35,668 bases of DNA from Candidatus Aquidulcis sp. (GTDB lineage Bacteria; Chloroflexota; Anaerolineae; UBA4142), in NCBI GenBank assembly GCA_020723345.1, contig DYJA01000066.1, forward strand, positions 1 through 35,668, given 5' to 3'. Of the stretch, positions 1-6,493 are shown piece by piece; position 1 is the stretch's first letter; the number at the start of each line of letters is the position of its first letter. A model generated the notes under the pieces. It was not told where the DNA came from. It ran no database searches and saw only the letters and a list, made by a program, of their open reading frames with translations. A program made the position numbers and the translations under genes.

Positions 1-217
1 AATGCCCGCCGGTTTACAACAAATGGTCGGTGAGAGTGGCTGGCAATTATCGCACGGCGAGCGCAGTCGGCTGTACATCGCGCGCGCGTTGTTGCAGCAC
101 GCCGATCTGATCATTCTCGATGAAAATTTCGCCGCGCTCGATCCTGAAACCTTGGCTTTATCGTTACGGTGCGTGCTTCGACGCGCGCCGACACTGATGG
201 TAATCGCTCATCCATAG
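1..217 (+). CDS. ABC exporter subunit, C-terminal end of ATPase domain (5' truncated)
   Basis: This is the end of an ATP-binding cassette whose start lies upstream of the window. The visible part runs from before the ABC signature (LSHGERSR, a variant of LSGGQ) through Walker B (LIILDENFAALD, catalytic Glu kept) to the H-loop His in VIAHP, where the protein stops. It aligns almost residue for residue with the last 71 residues of the subunit ending at 11399, which also stops at VIAHP, so the two are paralogues. The SPFH gene follows after 14 nt, suggesting one operon. Family membership is clear; the substrate is unknown. Confidence 0.88.
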   Translation, partial: MPAGLQQMVGESGWQLSHGERSRLYIARALLQHADLIILDENFAALDPETLALSLRCVLRRAPTLMVIAHP

Positions 218-231
218 AAAGGAGATTGACG

Positions 232-1326
232 ATGCTACTCGGAACAATCTTTGCCGTTCTCACGTACGCTGTCTGGACCATTTTCGGCGCCTGGGTGTTT
301 ATGACCCTGTGGCGAACATGGCGCTTGCGTGGATTCAACGCGGCCGTCCGCCAACTGTTCACGCGGGTCCCTCTGGCGTTGGTCTTGGTTGCCATTGGGC
401 TTTCCATGCTCTACCTCAGTATCTTGTTTATCGAGCCGCAAGAGGTTGGGGTCGTCGTGTCACTCGTCTCGCCGGAAGGGTACCGTGATCGCCCTCTGCG
501 CTCTGGCTTGCGCTTTATCGTGCCGCTCGTCGAGCAAGTCACGCGCTATCCGATCTACTGGCAGACCTACACGATGGCGTCCAAGCCGACGGAAGGGCAA
601 AAAGCCGGAGACGATTCGATTCTGGCGCGCACTTCGGATGGACAGGAAGTTTCGATTGACAGTTCGGTCATCTTCCAGATCGATCCGGAAGAAGTGATCC
701 GCATCCACATCGAATGGCAAGGGCGCTATATGGAAGATTTCGTGCGCCCGGTCGTGCGCGGTCTCGTTCGCACCCAGGTTTCACAGTACACGGTGGACGA
801 GGTGAACAGTTCCAAACGCCTGGATCTGGAACGCGATTTGGATTCCCAAGTCCGCGCGGTCTTCAAGGAAAAGGGCCTCATTCTCGACCGGTTCGTTCTT
901 CGGAATATCGCCTTCTCGCCGGAATATGCCGCGTCGGTCGAGCAAAAACAGATTGCGTTGCAGAACAAAGTCGCCGCGGACTATAAAGCCGACGAGACGC
1001 GCAAGTTGGCGCAGGGTGACGCGGACGCCACGCGCGCCAGGGCGCAGGCGCAAGCCGATGCCTTGAATTTGATCGCGCAAGTGCTCTCCAAGAACAAAGA
1101 CCTGCTGACTTATCAGTACATTGACAAACTCGCGCCTTCGATCCGGTCAATGCTGGTACCGAGCACCGGGCAGTACATTTTACCGCTGCCAACGTTCGAA
1201 ACCCAAGAGGTAGCGGCAACGCCTGTACCGACTGTGCGCGCCACAACCCCCGTGACGGCGACGCTTGCCGCGCCCCCCGCGCCGGCGCTCAATCGTCCCA
1301 CCCCCACGCCGACGCGGCGACCGTGA
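232..1326 (+). CDS. SPFH/Band 7 (prohibitin-like) membrane protein
   Basis: A 364-aa membrane scaffold-type protein. The start at 232 is chosen because AAAGGAG lies just upstream and the protein then begins with a hydrophobic helix; an in-frame start at 169 would run into the preceding ABC gene. Two membrane helices (about residues 3-28 and 46-67) precede an SPFH domain (about 68-265) starting at EPQEVGVVVSL. An Ala/Arg/Gln-rich helical stretch (ATRARAQAQADAL) and the prohibitin-like YQYIDKLAPSIRSMLVP segment follow. The tail is Pro/Thr-rich (PTPTPTRRP). SPFH proteins oligomerise and organise membrane microdomains or regulate proteases; the specific role here is unknown. It lies between an ABC exporter tail and two pentapeptide lipoproteins. 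Confidence 0.88.
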   Translation: MLLGTIFAVLTYAVWTIFGAWVFMTLWRTWRLRGFNAAVRQLFTRVPLALVLVAIGLSMLYLSILFIEPQEVGVVVSLVSPEGYRDRPLRSGLRFIVPLVEQVTRYPIYWQTYTMASKPTEGQKAGDDSILARTSDGQEVSIDSSVIFQIDPEEVIRIHIEWQGRYMEDFVRPVVRGLVRTQVSQYTVDEVNSSKRLDLERDLDSQVRAVFKEKGLILDRFVLRNIAFSPEYAASVEQKQIALQNKVAADYKADETRKLAQGDADATRARAQAQADALNLIAQVLSKNKDLLTYQYIDKLAPSIRSMLVPSTGQYILPLPTFETQEVAATPVPTVRATTPVTATLAAPPAPALNRPTPTPTRRP

Positions 1327-1339
1327 AGGAGAAGCAGCG

Positions 1340-2317
1340 ATGAATAGATTTCTCACTCTGCTCCCTGCCCCCTGTACCCTGATCCCTATTTACGGCTTGT
1401 GCTTGCTCGCCGCGCTGCTCAGTGCGTGCGCCTCGCCCCTCCCGGCGGGTTGCCCGCCGAGATGCGGTGATACAAACCTGGCTGGCAAAGTCCTGATCGG
1501 TTTGAATTTGAGCAAGGCAATTTTGGCTGAAGCGAATTTGACCAAAGCGAACCTGAGCGGTGCGGACCTGCAAGGGGCGGACCTCTCCGGGGCGATCCTC
1601 GCAGAAGCCAATCTGCGCGATGCAAAATTGGCAGGCGCGACGCTGATTGGCGCCGACTTGCAAAAAGCCAATCTGGGCAATGCGGATTTGCAGAAAGCGA
1701 ACCTGAGCGGCGCGAATCTCCAGGGCGCGAACCTGACCGGCGCAAAACTCCAGGGCGCGATGCTGGGCAATGCGGATTTGCGCGACGCGCTGATGAATGG
1801 GATTGATTTGAGTGGCAGTAACTTGGGCGCCGCCAATTTGTCGGGCGCGCGCCTCAGCGCCGCCAACTTGAATGACAGCAATCTCAGCGGCGACAATTTG
1901 AGCGGCGCGGATTTGAGCGGGGCTTTGGTGATGAACAGCAACTTGGCGGGCGCGTGGCTGAATCTCACCAACTTGGGCGGCGCGAATATGACCGGCGCTA
2001 ACTTGAACGGGGCGTCGCTCTATGGCGCGACGATGGCGGGAACGAACTTGAACAAGGCGCGCTTGCGCGGCGCGATGCTGGTGGGCGCGTACTTGAATGG
2101 CGCAGACTTGCGCGGCGCAGACCTCACTGGCGCGATGCTCGTCTACGCCGAGCCGCTCTACATCGGTGATTCTGCCCTCGATCCCAAGATCAGCACCTTG
2201 AACGCTGCCAAACGCGCCCCGCTGAATCGCAACGCCGACTTTAAAGGCGCGCGTTACGACAAGAACACCGTGTGGCCCGATGGCTTCCCGATCCCACCTG
2301 AAGCGAACTCGGACTGA
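1340..2317 (+). CDS. Pentapeptide-repeat lipoprotein
   Basis: A 325-aa predicted lipoprotein. The start at 1340 follows GAAGGAGAAGCAGCG; the longer in-frame ORF from 1265 overlaps the previous gene and lacks a signal peptide. The N-terminus is a lipoprotein signal peptide with lipobox LLSAC. Almost all the rest (about residues 47-285) is uninterrupted A(D/N)LXX pentapeptide repeats, for example SGADLQGADLSGA, expected to form a right-handed quadrilateral beta-helix. A short non-repeat tail ends the protein. Cys residues just after the lipobox (CPPRC) recur in the next gene, so the two are paralogues. Pentapeptide proteins can be scaffolds or binding modules; no specific ligand can be inferred. 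The stop overlaps a possible in-frame start of the next ORF (TGATG). Confidence 0.9.
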   Translation: MNRFLTLLPAPCTLIPIYGLCLLAALLSACASPLPAGCPPRCGDTNLAGKVLIGLNLSKAILAEANLTKANLSGADLQGADLSGAILAEANLRDAKLAGATLIGADLQKANLGNADLQKANLSGANLQGANLTGAKLQGAMLGNADLRDALMNGIDLSGSNLGAANLSGARLSAANLNDSNLSGDNLSGADLSGALVMNSNLAGAWLNLTNLGGANMTGANLNGASLYGATMAGTNLNKARLRGAMLVGAYLNGADLRGADLTGAMLVYAEPLYIGDSALDPKISTLNAAKRAPLNRNADFKGARYDKNTVWPDGFPIPPEANSD

Positions 2318-2457
2318 TGTCGTTGAAGGATGGAAGTTGGAAGATGGAAGTTAGAAGTTGGAGATTGGATAGTTATTCGTTGTCTAAAATTTTTGATCTC
2401 CACTCAATATCTAACCTCCAACATCAAACTTCTAGTGCCATCGAAGGAGTAGAAATA
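2318..2457. repeat. Intergenic word repeat, imperfect inverted arms
   Basis: The gap between the two pentapeptide genes is made of reiterated GGAAGTTGGA/GATTGGATAG-like words (about 2325-2370). These are followed, after an AT-rich centre (TCTAAAATTTTTGATC), by complementary words (TCTAACCTCC, AACATCAAACTTCTAG) at about 2410-2437. The two halves could pair as an imperfect hairpin. An open frame crosses it, but the downstream gene has a good ribosome site and signal peptide at 2458, so this is most likely non-coding. Confidence 0.6.
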
Positions 2458-4431
2458 ATGCTGAACCGATACCGATTCATCCGCTGGTCAATCTATATCA
2501 TTCTGTTCGTCTTGCTGACGAGTTGCGCCAGCGGAGGCACCGAGAACTGTCCCCCCAAGTGCAGCGGCGAAAACCTCAGCGCGCGCGATCTCAGCCACGC
2601 GAACTATAGTCATGCCGCGCTCAACAAGGCGCGCCTCAATCGCTCGAACTTGTCTGGCACCAACCTCGCGCAGGCGAATTTGAACGGCGCGGATCTCAGC
2701 GAAGCGAATCTGAACAACGCCAACCTGCGCGGCGCGATTTTGATCGGCGCGAATCTGAAAAACGCTCGCTTGATTGGCGCAGACCTCACCGAAGCGGACT
2801 TGCAGGGCGCCGATTTGACCGGTGCGACGCTGACCCGTGTGTCGCTCAAGGACACCCGCTTGACCGCGGCAGTCTTGAGTGGGGCGCGGTTGATTGGCGC
2901 CGATTTGCGCGGCGCGCGCTTGGCAGGTAATCCAATGATCGGAGCCGACCTACGCGGCGCAGACTTGCGCGACGCAGATTTGAGCGGCGCGAATCTAACC
3001 AAAGCGCGCTTGGGGGCAGCCAACTTGAGCAACGCGAATTTGGCGGGTGCGACATTTACCAATGCCGTGCTCGATGGCGCAAAGATGAGCAAAGCCCAAC
3101 TGGGTGGAGCCAACCTGCAATCCGCCAATCTCCTGGGCGCGGATTTGACCGGCGCAGACTTGAGCGGCGCAAGTATGCTTAACGCGATGTTGCGCGGCGC
3201 AAGTATGGAAAAGACAAGTCTCCAGCGCGCCTCGCCCATCAATGCCTCGTTCAGCGGCGCGGTACTCTCCGGGGCGAATTTCAGCCAGGCGATCTTATCC
3301 GGCGTGATCAAGCCCGCCGGCGCAAAAGAAGATCAGTTTGTCACAGCGCGATTGTACGGAGCGTTTCTCAACGACACAAATTGGGAAGGCGCGTACGTGG
3401 TCGGCGCGCGATTCACGGGGGCAGATATGCGCGGCGCCAATATGGGCAACGCGACGCTTCGCGACACTGTCCAGATGAATGGACAGCCGGTGGATCAAGC
3501 CGTCAACCTCACCGCGACCACGCTCGACCAAAAATCCAACTTCCCGGTGGGTTTCGATCCCAGTAACCCGGACGCAACGCCGACGCCAACACCAACCAAC
3601 ACGCCAACTCGTACGCCGACATTTACACCGTCACCCACGCCAACGCCCATTATGGCATTAGCCGGTTACTGGAAATTCGACGAAGGAACGGGAAACCTCG
3701 CTTACGATTCGTCCGGCTTGAACAACACCGGCACCCTGGCGAATGGACCGGTGTGGGAGAACACTGCTTTGCCGCCTGTCACCGGCAATCGTTATGCTCT
3801 GCAGTTCGACGGCACGAATCGCGGGGTGAGCATCAAAGACTCGCCATCCTTGCGTCCGACATCATTCACCCTCACCGGCTGGTTCCGGTGGACCGTCGTA
3901 CCGACGACGACCCAATCGCTCGTGGCAAAGATCGTTGGCGCCGGGAATTCCGATTCATACCAATTGGTTTACAGCGCAGGGGTCCGTCATCTGACGGGCG
4001 TAGTTGGCAACGCTTCTTCATTCGTCAATATCACGGCGAATGATTGGGCTCCCACGGTGGGTACCTGGTATCACCTCGCCTTCGTTTTCGACAACACGAA
4101 CAAAATCGGAGGGCTGTATATCAACGGCGTTCAAGTGGCGATGCAGAATATTGGCGCCAGTTTTACAGTCGGCTATGACAATGGCTCGCTGGAAATCGGA
4201 CGCGACAATGACTCGGGCAACTATGTGTCATTTTTCAACGGTCAGGCGGACGAGGTGGGCTTGTACGGTCGCGTGCTGACCGCGCCGGAGATCGCTACGC
4301 TTGCGGCAGGGAATCGCCCGCTGGGTCTCCGCGCTGACCCTCCGGCAGTTGGCACAGCGAGTGGAACCCCACCCAGCACGGGAACCCCGCTGCCAACCGG
4401 CACGCCAACGCCTACGCCCACAGGGAGGTGA
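2458..4431 (+). CDS. Pentapeptide-repeat lipoprotein with C-terminal LamG domain
   Basis: A 657-aa predicted surface lipoprotein. The start at 2458 follows GAAGGAG; the upstream in-frame extension is encoded by repeat DNA. It has a signal peptide with lipobox LLTSC, then the same CPPKC cluster as its upstream paralogue. Pentapeptide repeats fill about residues 40-330. A Thr/Pro spacer (about 371-398, TPTPTNTPTRTPTFT) leads to a LamG/concanavalin-A-like domain (about 400-620), recognisable from GYWKFDEGTG, YALQFDG, FTLTGWF and the C-terminal FNGQADEVGLYGRVLTAPEI. A second TPTPT tail ends it. LamG modules bind carbohydrate or protein ligands, so this may be a lipid-anchored adhesin-like scaffold; the ligand is unknown. 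Confidence 0.9.
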   Translation: MLNRYRFIRWSIYIILFVLLTSCASGGTENCPPKCSGENLSARDLSHANYSHAALNKARLNRSNLSGTNLAQANLNGADLSEANLNNANLRGAILIGANLKNARLIGADLTEADLQGADLTGATLTRVSLKDTRLTAAVLSGARLIGADLRGARLAGNPMIGADLRGADLRDADLSGANLTKARLGAANLSNANLAGATFTNAVLDGAKMSKAQLGGANLQSANLLGADLTGADLSGASMLNAMLRGASMEKTSLQRASPINASFSGAVLSGANFSQAILSGVIKPAGAKEDQFVTARLYGAFLNDTNWEGAYVVGARFTGADMRGANMGNATLRDTVQMNGQPVDQAVNLTATTLDQKSNFPVGFDPSNPDATPTPTPTNTPTRTPTFTPSPTPTPIMALAGYWKFDEGTGNLAYDSSGLNNTGTLANGPVWENTALPPVTGNRYALQFDGTNRGVSIKDSPSLRPTSFTLTGWFRWTVVPTTTQSLVAKIVGAGNSDSYQLVYSAGVRHLTGVVGNASSFVNITANDWAPTVGTWYHLAFVFDNTNKIGGLYINGVQVAMQNIGASFTVGYDNGSLEIGRDNDSGNYVSFFNGQADEVGLYGRVLTAPEIATLAAGNRPLGLRADPPAVGTASGTPPSTGTPLPTGTPTPTPTGR

Positions 4432-4469
4432 CCATCGGTGTGACTACCAGGATATTTATCAGGAGTAAA

Positions 4470-4516
4470 CAGTCGTCAGTAGACAGACTGTCTGGCGACT
4501 GGCGACTGTCGACTAC
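4470..4516. repeat. Intergenic GTCGACTG-type word repeat with hairpin
   Basis: The 124-nt gap before the first family A gene contains AGTCGTCAGTAGAC facing GTCTGGCGACT (4471-4500), followed by GGCGACTGTCGACT. The arms can form a short hairpin. The same GACTGTCGACTG vocabulary recurs in the gaps at 25306-25372 and 25862-25938. No promoter is evident in the rest of the gap; GAGGAGG at its end serves the next gene. Confidence 0.6.
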
Positions 4517-4555
4517 GGATTATTGTGATTCAAGAAATCAGCAGAGGAGGAAAAA

Positions 4556-5485
4556 ATGTACATCATTCTTTTGGCGTTGCTCGCCGTCGTGATCCTCTGG
4601 TTCGTTCTCAAACCAAGCTGGGCACCCAAGCCACCAGACACATCGCAGTGGACGGACAAGGCGAGTCAGATGACCAAGCAGGCAACGACCCGGGCGACAG
4701 AGTTTTCCAAGCAAGCGATTACCAGAACCGGCGAAGTTTCCAAACAGGCAGCCACCAAAGCCGGTGAGGTTTCCAAGCAAGTTACATCGCAGGCAACTCA
4801 AGCGTCCAAGCAAGCGACATCTCAGGCGGGGCAAATGTACCAGGGCTTGCGTGGGCAGTTCAAGTTGCGCTCCGATTCTGGGAACCTGGCGAAGCAATTC
4901 AAGCAATGGGTTGCGGGATCTTCGCTCTCCAAACGCGATGAATTGTACGCGACTCTGCCGGCTTCGGCGGATGGTTTTGCGATCTGGTTGAACGAAGCCA
5001 AAGACCAAGAGCTGGAACAATTCACCCGCCGGGTCGCGCAGTTTTGCGCCTCACTGAATTTTGACATCGCTTGGCTGATCGATCCGAAAGTCGGACGCGA
5101 CCCGGCGCTGAAAAAAGCAGTGGAAGACGCTGTCTTGTTGTACAGTCTCGCCGCGTGGCGTTCTGGAAATGTCCAACAGGAGGTCCAGTCTTTTTTAGCC
5201 TACCGGGAATGGCGCGCCAACCCGAATCACCACAAGGAGTACGGGCAACGGTTGCATCAAGTCCTGATTCAGCAAGGTCTGGTGACTTGCCCACCCGAAC
5301 TGTACTTGGCACCCGAGCAAGAACGGCTAGCGCAAGCCGCGAGCGCGATCCGCAAAGTCGCGGACGAAAACCCCGCCGCGTTCAACACCGCCCTGCACCA
5401 AGTCGTCGCGAAACCAATCGAACCCGAGACCCCGGCAGCCGAGCAACCCGTCCCCGTAGAAAAAACAGCAAGCGCGGCAGTATAG
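4556..5485 (+). CDS. Family A member 1: TM-anchored helical protein of unknown function
   Basis: A 309-aa protein of no family I recognise. The start follows GAGGAGG. An N-terminal membrane helix (residues 2-19) is followed by basic residues, implying a cytoplasmic C-terminus. Residues 33-87 are five consecutive 11-residue repeats of the form xTxxxExSKQA, resembling the amphipathic 11-mers of LEA proteins or synucleins. Residues 92-284 form a conserved helical domain shared with the genes at 5634, 26886 and 27727. Its landmarks are MYxGLRG, LxKQFxQW, an invariant C-x4-F-D-x-A-W (C164 to W173), Y-x-E/A-W-x3-P and LYLAPExERLAQA. The last 25 residues are Pro/Glu-rich. It pairs with the next gene and precedes a C39-like ABC exporter, suggesting a role with that exporter. 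Confidence 0.85.
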   Translation: MYIILLALLAVVILWFVLKPSWAPKPPDTSQWTDKASQMTKQATTRATEFSKQAITRTGEVSKQAATKAGEVSKQVTSQATQASKQATSQAGQMYQGLRGQFKLRSDSGNLAKQFKQWVAGSSLSKRDELYATLPASADGFAIWLNEAKDQELEQFTRRVAQFCASLNFDIAWLIDPKVGRDPALKKAVEDAVLLYSLAAWRSGNVQQEVQSFLAYREWRANPNHHKEYGQRLHQVLIQQGLVTCPPELYLAPEQERLAQAASAIRKVADENPAAFNTALHQVVAKPIEPETPAAEQPVPVEKTASAAV

Positions 5486-5512
5486 TGGCTTGAGTAGGGG
5501 CGTTTGGGTATA

Positions 5513-5575
5513 GTGGTCAGTGTACAGTGGTTGGTGGTCACGCGGAGCATTTTCTGATCACTGTCCACTGACCAC
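5513..5575. repeat. Intergenic inverted repeat (GTGGTCAGTG arms)
   Basis: GTGGTCAGTGTACAGTG at 5513 faces TCACTGTCCACTGACCAC ending at 5575, giving a stem of about 17 bp with one mismatch around a loop of roughly 25 nt. The loop includes CACGCGGAGCA, part of another dispersed repeat. There is no T-tract, so it is not a classical intrinsic terminator. Its arm word GTCAGTGTACAGTG recurs, inverted, at 27690-27710. The rest of the 148-nt gap shows only the AAGGAGG site of the next gene. Confidence 0.7.
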
Positions 5576-5633
5576 TGACTGCATCGCAATGCGCTGTTTG
5601 TAATGCGCCGTTGTCAGAGACAAGGAGGATTCG

Positions 5634-6401
5634 ATGTACATCTACATTCTCATCGCGCTGGTTTTGTTGTTCGCGCTCTTATGGTTCGTCGTTCGACCGG
5701 GGTGGGCATCGCGCTCTACCGATGCGCCAGCGCAGGACAAGTCCAAGCCCGCATCGAAAAAGAAATCCGCCAAGACTGGGCAAATGTACAAGGGCTTGCG
5801 CGGAGGGTTCAAATTTCGCAGCGACACGCGTGAATTGGGAAAACAATTCCAGCAGTGGGTCACCGACGCGGCGTTACCCAAACGCGCGGCATTGTCCGAT
5901 CATCTGTCGGCGCAAGCGGAAAGTTTCGCCGCGTGGCTGAACGAACTTTCGGCGCAAGAATTGGAGCAGTTCACCGCGCAAGTGGCGCGCTATTGCGACT
6001 CGATCAATTTCGACGTGGCGTGGCTGAACGACGCGACCGTCGCGCGCGAGCCGGAACTCAAGCAGGCAGTGGAGGACGCCCTCCTCCTGCACTCGCTCGG
6101 CGCATGGCGCGCCGGCAACGTCCAGAGTCGCGTGCAAGTTGCTCTGACGTACCAGGCGTGGCTCGTCCACCCCGAACGACACCAGAAATTCGGACAGGAG
6201 TTGCACGGGATCCTGATCGAGCGCGGACTGGTGACGGTGCCATCCGAACTGTACCTGGCGCCCGAAAAAGAACGACTGGCGCAAGCGGCGACCGCGATTC
6301 GCCATGCCGCGGCTGAAAACCCCGACGCGTTCCGCTCGGTTTTGCGTCAACTCGCCGGAGCGCCGGAGAGCCCGGCGCCCGTTGTCACCGCGGCGACCTA
6401 G
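5634..6401 (+). CDS. Family A member 2: TM-anchored helical protein of unknown function
   Basis: A 255-aa paralogue of the preceding gene, starting after AAGGAGGATTCG. The membrane helix (residues 2-20) begins with the same MYI. The 11-mer region of member 1 is replaced by a short Lys/Ala/Pro-rich linker (about 25-48). The conserved domain (about 50-246) starts at QMYKGLRG and carries C121-x4-F126-D-x-A-W. It then has EDALLLHSLGAWRAGNVQ, GLVT, LYLAPEKERLAQA and AAENPDAF, closely matching member 1. Tandem duplication is the simplest origin. The function is unknown; the predicted cytoplasmic domain lies next to the exporter gene at 6494. Confidence 0.85.
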   Translation: MYIYILIALVLLFALLWFVVRPGWASRSTDAPAQDKSKPASKKKSAKTGQMYKGLRGGFKFRSDTRELGKQFQQWVTDAALPKRAALSDHLSAQAESFAAWLNELSAQELEQFTAQVARYCDSINFDVAWLNDATVAREPELKQAVEDALLLHSLGAWRAGNVQSRVQVALTYQAWLVHPERHQKFGQELHGILIERGLVTVPSELYLAPEKERLAQAATAIRHAAAENPDAFRSVLRQLAGAPESPAPVVTAAT

Positions 6402-6406
6402 CGCAT

Positions 6407-6468
6407 GCCCTGAGCGAAGCCGAAGGGAATGTGCGCGGTCTGTCTATCGCGAAGCATCCTGTAAGGAC
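6407..6468. repeat. Two dispersed repeats before the C39-like exporter
   Basis: GCCCTGAGCGAAGCCGAAGGG (bounded by 6407-6427) belongs to the CCTGAGCG..TCGAAGG family also found at 16040 and, inverted, at 16998 and 17360. CGAAGCATCCTGTAAGGAC at 6450-6468 belongs to the GCATCCCgTAGGGAC family also seen at 7199, 9225, 14056, 16121 and 24906. CTGTCTACTGTTGACCGTCTACTCC then leads straight into the start codon. No usual ribosome site is seen before 6494. Confidence 0.6.
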
Positions 6469-6493
6469 TGTCTACTGTTGACCGTCTACTCCA

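Noticed and set aside
169-231. Upstream start for the SPFH protein
   Set aside because: It lies in the preceding ABC gene; AAAGGAG before 232 and the hydrophobic start at 232 are better.
2317-2457. N-terminal extension of the second pentapeptide lipoprotein
   Set aside because: The extension is repeat DNA and would place the signal peptide internally; GAAGGAG precedes 2458.
2610-3311. Long minus-strand open frame opposite the pentapeptide-LamG gene (also 1390-1971 opposite the first pentapeptide gene)
   Set aside because: The periodic GC-rich pentapeptide codons keep the antisense frame open; the products are low-complexity shadows (RLAPxKSAP) with no start signals.
5513-5575. Intrinsic terminator
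   Set aside because: The hairpin has a long loop and no T-tract; it fits the word-repeat class better.
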